From: Aselliscus stoliczkanus
Lineage: Eukaryota; Chordata; Mammalia; Chiroptera; Hipposideridae
Reading direction: 5' to 3'
Assembly: GCA_033961575.1 (NCBI GenBank)
Contig: CM066740.1
Coordinates: 63,123,213-63,187,212 of the forward strand
DNA length: 64,000 nucleotides
Part shown: positions 20,540-31,405 of the stretch, in pieces
How the letters are laid out: the number at the start of each line of letters is the position of its first letter
Numbering within the stretch: the first letter of the stretch is position 1
Made by a program: the position numbers and the translations under genes
Notes under the pieces: generated by a model
What the model was told of the DNA's origin: nothing
What the model saw: the letters and a program-made list of their open reading frames with translations, nothing else
Databases searched by the model: none

Positions 20540-23535
20540 CTATTCTGTCTTTAATGACTATCATCTTTTCTATTCCACCTTTATTATTAGCAGAGACTTT
20601 GCATGTTTATCAGGTTTTGATAATCAAGATTCTTTTCCTTTGGTAAGTCATTAAAGTTAAATTTGATAATCCTTTGGAAACCCTTTCCCCTACACACACA
20701 CCCTCACAACCAAACAAAATAACCCATAAGGTTAAAGTATTAGCTTTGAAATAGCTTTCCTTAGTTAGCTGGCTTATAACTTTAATGTTTTGAGCGTGTC
20801 AGTTCACCGAAAAGCATGAGCCAGGTGGAATGGAAGCCCAGTTTCTCCCTTTATTAGTCTAGCCTGGAAAAATGTCCTGGAAAATTTTTTCCGAAAATTT
20901 ATTTAAAGTTTCTTGTGATTTAGAAGAAGACCAGCAACTTCAAAAGATTTTTCAGGATATTGTCCTATATCTAAACTTTAGATAGACCTTATTTGAAGGG
21001 TTTTTAAAAAATCTATTTAAGGAGCTTTTGGGAAAGATTACTGATATAAATCTGAGCTAAAAGTCATTGGTTCATATTTCATTAGTCATGCTGTTTGTCA
21101 CCAGTAAATCTTGCACTGGACACTTGTCCTATGAAAATAACACACTTGCCTTTATTTCTATATTTTAGCTTCCATGAAACTGAGGCTTAGAGTTCATTTT
21201 TTTTTATTCAGGCATAGGATAAAATTACCAAAACTAAATATAATGTTGGAACTTCTATTTAGTGACTAAAATAAGTTACCTGCATTTAAAGGGACCACAA
21301 TTATTTCTTCTTGTTTATTTAGAAAATTCCTTTGAACATATGAAATGTATATAGTGAATTTTTGCAATGAATAACAACAATGCAAAATATCTTGGGATTT
21401 TAAATATTGTCAAGATGTTTTATGCCATACCAAAGAAGTTAGTTCTTTGATAGTCCATGCACAATAATCATGTTTTTACCATCATTTATATTATTTATTC
21501 ATGACAAGAACTCTAAGATTAGTTTGGATAATACACATAATATACATTTATATGTAATTTGATTATTTCATTCAAAGAAATCTGATATGTTCTATTCTTT
21601 TCTGACATGTGAATTGAATAACTTCTTTTTAGCAGCTGTTTTTTATTTTCAGATTTAATCTAGAAACAAATTGCATCAAGCTGGTGCTAAAACTCTATCT
21701 CATGAGAATCTTTCCAATTTTATTTTTATATTTAGATTTATAGATAGAAGATTAAACATCAGTCACATTTAAATTGAAGTAGCATTTCAAAATAAAGGTT
21801 TCTTTTTATGTTTGTTTTGGTAATGTGGCTTTGCTTGTATTGAATATAGGGTAACACTCATTCACCAATCGAGAAGGAGCTAAATATCCACTTTTCAGAT
21901 TAACATGAAATTTCCAGTAGTTTCTTTTTGATGTCCTTACATGGCTGTAACCAAGTAAGCTCCATATTGCTTGATTGTAATGTTCACCTGGCTTCCTGCC
22001 ATGTAAAGGGATGTATTAATAGTTCTCAAGAGTGTTGTGAAGTTCAGCTAATTGATGTTTATAAAAGCTTCTTGAAATTGCTGAAAGATACTCTGTGAGT
22101 TAAAATTATATAAAAAAACAAACGTGTAGAGCACTCTAGAAATTGTTGCTTAGCACAGATAAAAGTGTCCTGAATATCTATTTGCATGTCCAAATCAGTG
22201 AGTTCTGGTTTCTGTAATTTATTGTAGCATTTTATGGTTAGTACTTAAAGATGCCTCAGCTCTTGTCATAGTGAAGCATTCTTTGTGAAATTTTGGTCAG
22301 AGAAGTTTAGGTAAAGCATTTGTCTAGTGCTCATTAGGGCAGAACATTCAAATCAAAGATCTCATGAAAAATAAAATGTTAGCCAGAAGACTCATTCTAG
22401 GTCCTGAGGGAGTGTGCCTGGTGGTAGGTATTCCAGCCAATGGGATGGGAGCAGAATTGATTTCTGAAACTTGTAGGTTGCATTCTTAAAAGGAAAGTGT
22501 GCCCTTTTATTTATCCTACTGCTTGGAATATAGATGTGATGACAAGCCATCTTGAACTTGCGGGTAAAGAAAACAACCTAAAGATGGTGTAGCAAAAAGA
22601 CAAAAGGAGCTTGAGTCCCTGAACTATTCACAGCACAAAGCTGCCATCCAAGCCTTATAATGTCTGCCAGTGGACGTGTTCAAGGCATGATTAGTTTGAG
22701 TCCTGGTTGTAAACCACCAGCTTGTGAATATCTTTACAGGAAGCAAAGAGAAAAAAATGATTCAATTTTCAGATCTTATACCAAGTTGCCCACTCATGGA
22801 TCAGGTCTCATTAACACATCAACTGGAAATTTTATTTATGTGCTGAGTACATTAAAAGTTTTAATTTGGGAATGTGACTCCCCATCCTAAAATGGATAAA
22901 GAAAAATTTCTTTAGTTGCACCTCCAAACAGAGTTGGGAACTCTATTTTGAAGTGACTTCATCGTCTGAAAGCCCTAAACATTATGAAAGTAGTAAAAAT
23001 GGAAAGAAAATATTTTAACTAAAATTATGCAATTCTAATATATCAGAAAGATGAACCACCTTGATGGACCATTGCTTTCTGTCCTCTATCTCATTCTCAT
23101 GTTTGTCAGCTAAGTGGATTAGTGGCAGTAACTGATTTCTCTAAATGATAAACACCCACCAGCACTAACTACACATTGTTAATAAAAAACCTGTGATCTG
23201 TATTTAAAATTCCTTCAGTTTACAGTTTATTCAGAGCTCAGGGTAGTATATCAGATGCTTTTCAGGTATAGTTTCCATTTCCTTCATAAATACTTTTTGC
23301 TTTCATGTAAATGGAGAATACACCCTCCCCCATTTTTTCACCAAATATTTAAGTGGTGCCTCTATACATATAACTAGATAAACTACAGAGTTAAGTATTA
23401 ATAATAGATACATTCCTGGCTTGTACTACTTACAGATAAGTGGCGTATTCATGATGATGTTTATATTCTTTGCAATTTTCGACCACTAGAAATTCACTTA
23501 TATTTACATTTTATTGAGGCATCATTAGTTTCTTT
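20540..23535. other. No gene seen
   Basis: This is about 3 kb of AT-rich, apparently unique sequence. A stretch near 22440-22660 (AAGCCATCTTGAAC, GAGCTTGAGTCCCTGAAC) may belong to an old LTR-like repeat. The 76-codon ORF at 22660 has no recognisable family. Confidence 0.45.
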
Positions 23536-23539
23536 TACT

Positions 23540-24300
23540 GAAAGTAATCTATTGCTGTGTAGTAAACTGGCTTAAAACCATAAAAATTATTTCTTTTATT
23601 TTTTTAAGATTTTTATTGGGGAATTGAAGTAGGGGAATGGGGAAGGGGAACAGATAAGTTGCTGTCCTTTTGTTCTTTAGTTTAGTTGTGGAGGACGTTG
23701 CTTCACTGGCCCATGTTGGTATTGTCATTGCGCTCTTCCCGGATGAGGCAGATCGGTCGCTGGCTTCTGGATGGTCGCTCACCGCAACTATTGGCAGCTC
23801 ACTCCAGCTGCCTGCCATTCACTCTGGCTGCAGGCCACTCACTGTAGCCTATGGCAGCCCACTGCAGCAGGGGCTGCAGGCTACACAGTCACCGGGACTC
23901 ACAGCAGCCCAGCTTCAGGTGGCAGGTGGAGCTGTTGTTCACCATCTTAGCTGTAGAGGGCAGTGTCACTGGCCCTCATATGTGGGATCCGAACCGGGGC
24001 TGCTGGCGTCCCAAGCCAGCTCTTAACCAATGTGCCACTCGGCCGGCCCAAAAATTACTTCTTTTGCTCACAGATCTGAAATTTGGGCAGTGTGCATTCC
24101 TGCTCATGAGGCACCAGCTAGGACAGTGCAGCTGAGGCTGGAGGGTCTGCTTCTAAAATGGCTCACTAAATTTGTAGGCAAGGTGGTGCAGGCTTTGAGC
24201 CGGGAGGTCAGCCAGGACTATAAGTTAGTGGCTTTCATTTATTTCCCTATTGGCCTTTCCATAATGTTGCTTGAACTTTCTCTGAACATGGTGACTGATT
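23540..24300. repeat. Old LTR/MaLR-like repeat split by a SINE
   Basis: TATTGCTGTGTAGTAAACTGGCTTAAAACC before the SINE and TTTTGCTCACAGATCTGAAATTTGGGCAG after it are consecutive parts of a common old mammalian repeat (GTGGCTTAAAACAACA type). The family name is uncertain. Confidence 0.45.
23598..24049 (-). mobile_element. tRNA-derived SINE, long form (Rhin-1-like)
   Basis: It is 452 bp. On the minus strand it has the tRNA-like head (GGCCGGCCGAGTGGCAC, GGTTCGGATCC), the GAGGGCCAGTGACACTGCCC hairpin, then a body of about 300 bp with GTGAACAACAGC and GGAAGAGCGCAATGACAATA, ending CCCCAATAAAAATCTTAAAAA. The target duplication AAAAATTATTTCTTTT (23582-23597) recurs at 24050-24065 with one mismatch. 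Confidence 0.87.
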
Positions 24301-24304
24301 TCTA

Positions 24305-25350
24305 AGTGTATGTATTTGAGAAGAGCCTTGGCTTAATCACCTTAAGAATGTAGCATTAGTCAGGAAGACTCCAAGCCGTGTCCCATTGTTTCTGAGTTGC
24401 CTAGCAGGATGCTCCTGCCATGTGTGTACCACTCTTCCTCAACTACCCATAAATCACCCATTCTCACTTCTGAAATCTAAGACCCTATACATGCCCTTTT
24501 ATCCTTTGTCCAAAATATCATATATTCTCATTGTTGCCTCACTGTCGCCTCACTGTCTTTGGGTTTTTCATAACTGTGAATTCCCCATGTGCATGTATTA
24601 AAACTTTGATTTTTCTCCTATTAATCTGTCTGTTAATTAACCTAGTAGCCTAGCTAGAAGAACTTAGAAGGTGGAAGGAAAAGTATTAATTCTTTTAGTC
24701 CCCACAAATAGAACTGTTGCTTTTCTGACTGCCCTCTCCCTTCTACTCATGAGGGAAAGTTTTGTCATGTTTGGGAAGTATGGGCTCTTTGTGCTAGCAT
24801 GACATTATGACATGTTTCTTACCTCCATAATGGGCAGCATGTTCCACTCAGCGAAACAGTTCATCTAATAGAAGCAATGCATTTCGTTACAGCAAAAATC
24901 AACCAGTGAAGGGCTTGAAGTATATTAGTAATGGAACCGTTGCTATACCTAATGAGGTATAATACAATTCTGGCTAAGTTTGGAAGATATTTTATACTAC
25001 GTAATTTTAAGGGCTATACCCAAAGAGTGGAGTAATATCAATAGATGAATATATATTTTTAAGTAGAGGGTATGGATTTGGCTGCTTTTTTTAACGGAGA
25101 CCAAATAACAGTCGCTTGAACATCACAGTTTACTTTTCTCTCATGTAAAAATCTGAGTTGGTAGGTCAGGGGAGGGAGGGTAGGCAGCTTTAGTTCTCAG
25201 GACATCTAGGAAATTCAGCCTCGGCCATAAGACTACCATGCTGTCATCAACCACACGGCCAAAGCTGGCTCCTTACCACCACATCCATATTCTAGGCTTT
25301 GGGTGTGGGGAGATTATAAGCAGTGGGCAGCAAGCCTCCCATGAGAATGT
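24305..25350. other. No gene seen; possible old repeat remnant
   Basis: This is unique-looking sequence. Near 25100-25330 the text (AACATCACAGTTTACTTTTCTCTCATG, GGCCAAAGCTGGCTCC) resembles the same old LTR-like class as 23540. No exons are evident. Confidence 0.4.
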
Positions 25351-25356
25351 GATCTA

Positions 25357-25417
25357 TTGGGTCATCGGGAAAATGAAAAACATAGAAAAATATGTCATGA
25401 TTTTCCTGACGACTCAA
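25357..25417. mobile_element. Shortened mariner-type MITE
   Basis: TTGGGTCATCGGGAAAATGA at the left and CATGATTTTCCTGACGACTCAA at the right (minus its outer bases) match the termini of the 81-bp MITEs at 16227 and 61259, with about 20 bp lost inside. TA precedes it at 25355-25356; the right flank is CA, probably a decayed TA. Confidence 0.78.
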
Positions 25418-26488
25418 CAGATGAAAATTGCCCACATCCTTTCTGCTTATATCTCATTGGCCACTTGTTAACAAGCCACCACCAGCTGACTGGTCTGTTA
25501 GGAAATGGCTCTCATTGGGAACCCAGGTATGCAGCTAAAAAGGGGGAGCCTCTCTAACTACAAAGAAGGGGGGTTACAGATGATGGGTGACCGTTACCTG
25601 CCTCTTTCACAATGAGCGTCTCACCTGCTGACACTGTTAGCTTTTGACTTTGACAAGGGGTGTCAAAGTGAACACTTGTTGTATTGAAAGCCTGTGGACT
25701 GCTCTCAATCCCATTGTTTTTAGCTTCCCACTTTGCCTTCATTAAAACCCGATGGTTTACAATCTCCTGATTCCTCTTTATCTTGGCTTCTGGATTCCTC
25801 ACATTCTGTCACTATCTCACCCTAAGGCCATCTTGACCAAAACTAAGCACTTTGCTTTCAATATAGGTGTTGAAATACCCAAAGCAACCACTAGTTAGCA
25901 GACTTCACTGAGCCTAGGGGTGGTGGGAGCTGATGAGGGATGGCTTGTTCTTGGACCTTCCATTCCACCTTGTTGGTGGCTTTTGCTCTTCCTCATTTCC
26001 CTTCCCTCCTCAGCTTTTCACCCACTCATTTCCAAAATGCCCCATGGCCTCCAAATTCTTTTATCCCTATTAGGCAGCACTATTTTCCTGCTCCTCTTAA
26101 GACTTCACAGCCCACTCCAGGTACTTAGAGGGTCCACTTCTACCCCAAGGGTTATTCTCAGCAAAAGTTGTTTCTACTTTAAAGGAATTAAAGTACCAGT
26201 TATTTAAATAATAAATTTCTCCACCTCATTATAAAGTGAAATCAAGTTCTGCACTTGCTGTAAAAATGTTGTTGAGAACATTGTCCATTACATCACTCAA
26301 TTTCCTCTCTATAAAGGTCCACATCAGAAAGTTCTTTTAGATTTCAGTGCCAGAAAAAACTTTGCTTCTCCTAAACATGTTTCCTCCTTTCTGATATCAA
26401 GAGCTATATAACTTACCATTCTTTCTGAACCATATAGCTCTGCCAAATTTACAGCTCTATCATTGCAATTATGTTACATCCAATTAGC

Positions 26489-26522
26489 ACAAATAAAGGA
26501 AATTTGTATTTCCTTTATTTGT
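26489..26522. repeat. Perfect 15-bp inverted repeat, 4-nt loop
   Basis: ACAAATAAAGGAAAT (26489-26503) is followed after TTGT by ATTTCCTTTATTTGT (26508-26522). It would fold into a 15-bp hairpin. Confidence 0.9.
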
Positions 26523-26872
26523 TTGGGCCATTTTATATGTCATTCATAGTGGTCTGCCTTTTGGTATAAGCCATTTCAAATCCATTTGAAAGGAGTTAAG
26601 ATAAAAATTAGTTGATTGTTAATAAATTAAGTAAATAAGCTGCTTAGAGGTTATCCAAGGCAATAGTATGCAGTGTTTTTGACCCCTCGCCCTACCCCCC
26701 AATGTACCCTAAAACCACTTAGATAAGACAAAAGGCCCTGGAAGGCAAAACTCACTTCTGGAAATACCAGACACTTATGAAACATTTTAGATCTTTCATG
26801 TCACTTGTCTACAAGAGCCTTTGGTCTCTTGTTCCACTCCAGTCACCACTATTTCAATAAAGTTTCAACTGA

Positions 26873-26900
26873 TTTCAATAAAGTTCCAACTTTATTGAAA
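26873..26900. repeat. Perfect 12-bp inverted repeat
   Basis: TTTCAATAAAGT and ACTTTATTGAAA are separated by TCCA. A near copy of the left arm, ATTTCAATAAAGTTTCAACT, lies just to the left at 26851-26870. Confidence 0.85.
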
Positions 26901-27326
26901 TTTTCCAAGTTTTCCAAACTTTCTTGATTCCAAGAAAGTACAGCCCAACAGCACCTTTCCTTACACCTACTCATGCACTGCTCACCTTCTTCCCTGGGGC
27001 TTCCTTGTTTATGGTGGAAGAAGAAAGACAGTATGGGGTCTGCTTGTGTCCATGTGTGTGCAACCAAGGAATGAGGAGGAGCAGACACCTGGGCCATTTC
27101 TGGGCCACTCGCTAGGCAAGGATATCAGATCATCAAAGTGCTGGCCAAGAGTGAAGGAATCTAGAATGGATGGTGGAGAAAGGAAGCTGTGGTAATGAAT
27201 ATCAATTATGACCTTGGTTATTATGGGACCAACAATAGATGCAGACTGAAGCTGGTGTTGCTAATTTTCCTGCCACAAGTCTGCTATGCTGGATTGCACT
27301 CAGTAATAAAGCAGTTGCACATATAC

Positions 27327-27733
27327 ATTTTTTTTTTCCGATTTTATTGGGGAATTGGGGGAGGGGAACAGACAAGTTGCTGTCTTTATGTTCTTCAGTC
27401 TAGTTGCGGAGGACGTTGCTTCACTGGCCCATGTTGGTATTGTCATTGTGCTCTTCCCGGATGAGGCAGATCGGTCGCTGGCCTCTGGATGTCGCTCACC
27501 GTGGCTATTGGCAGCTCAGGCTGGCTGCCAGCCACTCACTGTAGCCTATGGCAGCCCACTGCAGGGACTGCAGCCTACACCGTCACCGTGGCCTGGGCTC
27601 ACACAGCCCAGCTCCAGGTGGAACTGTTGTTAGATGTAGAGGGCAGTGTCACTGACCCTCATATGTGGGATCCAAACCTGGGCCGCTGGCATCCCCAAAC
27701 CAGCTCTTAACCAATGCACCACTCTGCCGGCCC
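27327..27733 (-). mobile_element. tRNA-derived SINE, long form (Rhin-1-like)
   Basis: This is the same long structure as at 23598, about 407 bp, with poly-T at the left and a CTCTGCCGGCCC head at the right. The target duplication TGCACATATAC lies at 27316-27326 and 27734-27744. Confidence 0.87.
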
Positions 27734-28029
27734 TGCACATATACTTTTGCTTTGCTTCTGTCTCTGCTTTCTGGGGGACCCAGCTAAGATAATAGGTTTG
27801 CAGAACTGGCCCTTGGTCATATATACAAATGAAAATCTGTGGAGACTCACATCATTCTCTGTGAAGATACTAAGGAAGGATTTTGTCCTTTCTTGGCCCG
27901 TGAGAACCGTTATTGCCCACCCACTGTGGTCCACTGAGAGTCACTGATCCATAGGATTTGATCAAGGATTGTCTTACAGAGCTTGGGAGCTTCTAGAGCT
28001 GGAACTCTTTGGACAGTTTTTATAACTTA

Positions 28030-28247
28030 CCATGTTTCCCTGAAAATAAGACCTAACTGGAAAATAAGTCCTGGCATGAGTTTTCAGGATGCTCATAATA
28101 TAAGCCCTATCCCTAACGTAAGCCCCAGTTAATACTGTCACTCAGAAATGACTGTTTGAATAAATATAGATTTTTGTACATGAATAAATGTAGGTTGTTA
28201 GAGCAAAAATTAATGTAAGACCCAGTCTTATTTTTGGGGAAACACGG
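28030..28247. mobile_element. 218-bp MITE with TA target duplication
   Basis: Terminal inverted repeats of about 24 bp (CCATGTTTCCCTGAAAATAA on the left; CCGTGTTTCCCCAAAAATAA as the reverse complement of the right) enclose AT-rich DNA without an ORF. TA lies at 28028-28029 and 28248-28249. The TA target suggests a Tc1/mariner-class non-autonomous element. Internal GGAAAATAAGTCCTGGCATG text is typical of a family seen across vertebrates. Confidence 0.85.
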
Positions 28248-28314
28248 TAGTTTTCCAACATTGGTGATGATGTAGGTATTTGGAATTTAATGCTAACCTG
28301 TCTAAAATTCTCTA

Positions 28315-28476
28315 AGGCTGACCAAGTGGCTCAGTTGGTTAAGAGCTTGCTCAAGAGTGCAAGCTGAGCTCTGAGCAACGGTGGTTCGATGCCAGCCTGA
28401 ACTGAGTTGCCATTGAGCTGCCAACAGGTGGCAGGATGGCTCAGCTAAAAATAAAATAAATAAATAAAAAATAAAA
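28315..28476 (+). mobile_element. VES-like tRNA-derived SINE
   Basis: The head is AGTGGCTCAGTTGGTTAAGAG (A-box, one base trimmed in citation) and GGTTCGATGCC (B-box), and the element ends in a run of AAAATAAATAAA. The target duplication TAAAATTCTCTA lies at 28303-28314 and 28477-28488, perfect over 12 bp. It belongs to a different SINE family from the copies with GGCCGGC heads. Confidence 0.85.
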
Positions 28477-28489
28477 TAAAATTCTCTAG

Positions 28490-29430
28490 AAGTTTTGAGA
28501 AGGCAGGCTGCTCTGGGGCAGCATTTTTCTAGCTGTTTTTGTTGGGGCAAGTGATCACATTTGAACTGGAAATGACAGCACATTGGAACAGCAGAGTTGG
28601 AAGATGGATTGGCATAGTTTAAAGCAGCACTGTGAGTGAAGTTTATGGGAATTATCAGAATTAAGAAATCACAGAAACTTGGGTCTTTACCATGGATGCT
28701 CTGCCATGAGAACAGGGGCCAAGAAGCAGATCAGGATTCGAGGTTAGGAGTGGACAACACCACGGGCTGAGCTGGTGCTCTCGGTTAAAGTCTGGGTAGC
28801 AGTAAGGACATCGGCTAAGACATTTACTTGGAAGCTGAGCCGAGGTGCTCTAGATAGCCAACCTCTCATGGAGACTTCCAAGGAATTAGTGGCCCAGGGT
28901 CTGAGGCTTGAAGACTGAGTAAGGACACTAATTCCCTACACCAGGCAAACTGAGAATTTTAAAGAAAAACAACTTTTTCTCTTCTGGAAAAATCTTAGTA
29001 ACTTAGAGTACATTCCTATCAAAGGGAGAGCAATGCAGAGTCAACACAGATGGCAGTTCTGAGCCTTTCCCCCTTCTACTTTGGAGCTCTTGGGTTTTTA
29101 TTTCCAGCTTGTTCTTTGAGGTGCAAACAGCTCTTTGGGGGGACGGCATGAACCTAAGCAATTGCCTACCACTTAGTTAACTGAGATGAGCTAATTTAGG
29201 TAAGACTTCTAACTATTTGCTTTCTCCTTGGTTTATGTTATAAACCATCTCCCCCTGCTCCTGATGACTCCTATTACTATAGAAAGTAACTATAGAATAA
29301 ATGGGAAGTGTGCTACTGTGCATCTAGAGTATGTCAATCATTATTTCTTGTCAGAAGGAAAAACACGGACATCCTTAGATTCTAAGAGAGAATAACTTAT
29401 CTTTTCTTATATATTCTTGTCTCCTTTAAT
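28490..29430. other. No gene seen
   Basis: This is unique sequence without recognisable exons or repeats. Confidence 0.5.
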
Positions 29431-29439
29431 TGTAAGAGT

Positions 29440-29570
29440 TGTTAATTATCATCCCCAACTAATAGATGAGGAAAATGGAGCCCAGAGAGCTAAGCAACAT
29501 GTAGAGTTAGGAAGTGTGGATTTGAAGCCAGGTCTGTCAGGCCCCAAGGCCTGAGCTTTGTCACTTCATC
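29440..29570 (-). repeat. MIR SINE fossil
   Basis: It is an antisense MIR core: CTAATAGATGAGGAAAATGGAG, then CAACATGTAGAGTTAGGAAG and TTTGAAGCCAGGTCTG. Confidence 0.75.
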
Positions 29571-29897
29571 ACATTTCTCCATTTATGCTTATGGAATGTC
29601 CGCCCACAAATGACAATAGAATCCTTATGGAGTTTTTCTTTTGAGAAACCCACTCTTTTATCACCACTCTAAAATTAATGTGCACTTGATTTGGAAAATT
29701 AAAGTGAGGCAATATCAGTGACATTCTTTATAATTATTTAGTACTTACTATTCAAGTATCGATTGTATTTAGAGAAGGAAAAAGGGCAAAGCCCCTTAAA
29801 AATAAATTTGGTTTTAATGGAAAGTCACATAGTGCAGTACAAAGTCTAGCTAAAGAAACTCCTTTTTTATATAGTGGAAACATTCATAGGAGATGTG

Positions 29898-29948
29898 TAT
29901 CTCTCTTCCTAAACATTTATAGCAAATGAATGTTTAGGAAGAGAGATA
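29898..29948. repeat. Perfect 20-bp inverted repeat, 11-nt loop
   Basis: The left arm 29898-29917 (TATCTCTCTTCCTAAACATT) is exactly complementary to 29929-29948. No terminal TA or other target duplication is obvious, and no known element is recognised. It could be a young local inverted duplication or a hairpin precursor. Confidence 0.9.
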
Positions 29949-29949
29949 T

Positions 29950-30520
29950 ACTCAGTTTAAAGGAAAAATTATGAAACCTTGGCTACCAGAGGTCTGAAAA
30001 GTCTGAGGGACTCTACCATTGTAGTAAGTAACTTAAACTGTTAGAAATTTAATCACAAACAAGCACTGTCATAAATGGAAGCTACCACAATAAACTGACC
30101 TAGGAAAGGAAAGACATAACCAGCCTCTACAGCTTCCTAAGCAAATCCAATTTTATTAGAAATGTGCCCATTAAAAGCAAAGCATATCTAGATATTTTTG
30201 TAGCATTCTTTGTGACCCACAAATATCAGTGGTCTGCAATTATATTATAGTTAGATCTGTTCTACAATAGAATGAGTTAATTAGATGCTTTCTAATCCAG
30301 AGATATTGGCCATTAAAATAATTAGGAGCTGAGTTTTAAAGAAGTCAGGACTATTATAACAGGTGCCTCATCAATTCCCTATATTAAAGACTATTCTCCT
30401 GTGAAAAGGAGAATAATATAGATCTCTATTTTCAACATAGATCTCTATTTTCAACATAGAGCTCATTTCATGGTTTGGTTATATCATGTATCAAATCACA
30501 TCTTTAGTCACATTCTACTG
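29950..30520. other. No gene seen; 19-bp tandem duplication
   Basis: This is AT-rich unique DNA. The unit ATAGATCTCTATTTTCAAC occurs twice in a row (30418-30436 and 30437-30455). Confidence 0.5.
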
Positions 30521-30536
30521 CATATAAAAATGTTTA

Positions 30537-30647
30537 GATTTTTTTTTTTTTTGAGGACAGTGTCACTGGCCCTCATATGTGGGACCTGAACTGGGGCCAC
30601 TGGCTTCCCAAGCCAGCTCTTAGCCACCGTGCCACTCAGCCGGCCCT
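30537..30647 (-). mobile_element. tRNA-derived SINE, short form (Rhin-1-like)
   Basis: It has poly-T, then GAGGACAGTGTCACTGGCCC, the B-box complement and the head complement GCCACTCAGCCGGCCC. The target duplication TAAAAATGTTTA lies at 30525-30536 and 30648-30659. Confidence 0.87.
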
Positions 30648-30944
30648 TAAAAATGTTTAATATTACACATTTCCTACAGTTTAGCTGTAAGAAATATAGA
30701 AGGATTTATGTTGCTACTGGAAATCTTTTAGTTCTAATCACAGAAATATTTTTCCCCAGAAAATGGTGCTAAAAATTTTGTGGGATAACTTCTTAAAAAT
30801 AATCAAATAGACAACATGGCATAACATACATAAAGGGCTTCTTTGTTAGAAAGTTATTTAGGGGCTTTTCTTCTAAAAATTCTTTAAAAAGAGACAGCTG
30901 AAATGACTTGTAGAACACAGGAGTAAGCAAAAATTTCTAAGGAA

Positions 30945-31394
30945 GGCTGGCTGAGTGGCTCGTTGGTTGAGTTGGCTTGGGAGTGCGAGCAGAGGGCTAC
31001 CGTTTCGGATCCCACATGAGGGCCACTGATGCTGTGTCCTCTATAGCTAATATGGTGAACAACAGCTTGACCTGAAGCTGGGCTGCCATGAGTCGCTGGC
31101 AAAGGTGTAGGCTGCAGTGGGGCTGCAGTGGGCTGCCGTAAGCTACCATGAGTGGCTGGCAGCTTGCGTGAGCTGCTGTGAGCCGCTCTGAGAGGCTGTC
31201 CAATGGTCGGCAACCAATCTGCTTCACCGTGGAAGAGTGTAATGATCACAATACCAACATGGGCTAGTGAAGTGACGTCCTCCACAAATAGACTGAAGAA
31301 CAAAAGGACAGCAACTTGTCTGTTCCCTTACCCGATTCCCCAATGTTGTTCCTTCCCCCAATTCCCTAATAAAAATCTTATATAAAAAAAAATT
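30945..31394 (+). mobile_element. tRNA-derived SINE, long form (Rhin-1-like)
   Basis: The head is GGCTGGCTGAGTGGCTCG, followed by CGGATCCCACATGAGGGCC, the long body and CTAATAAAAATCTTATATAA with an A-rich end. The target duplication TTTCTAAGGAA lies at 30934-30944 and 31395-31405. It is about 450 bp and more diverged than the short copies. Confidence 0.85.
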
Positions 31395-31405
31395 TTTCTA
31401 AGGAA

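Larger units (their letters stand above)
25420..27310. other. No gene seen; two hairpins inside
   Basis: This is AT-rich unique sequence with the perfect inverted repeats listed separately at 26489-26522 and 26873-26900. The ORF on the minus strand at 25554-25802 has no recognisable motif. Confidence 0.45.

Noticed and set aside
23670..24026. Protein starting MFFSLVVEDVASLAHVG
   Set aside because: It is the antisense strand of the long SINE. The same text appears at four other SINE copies.
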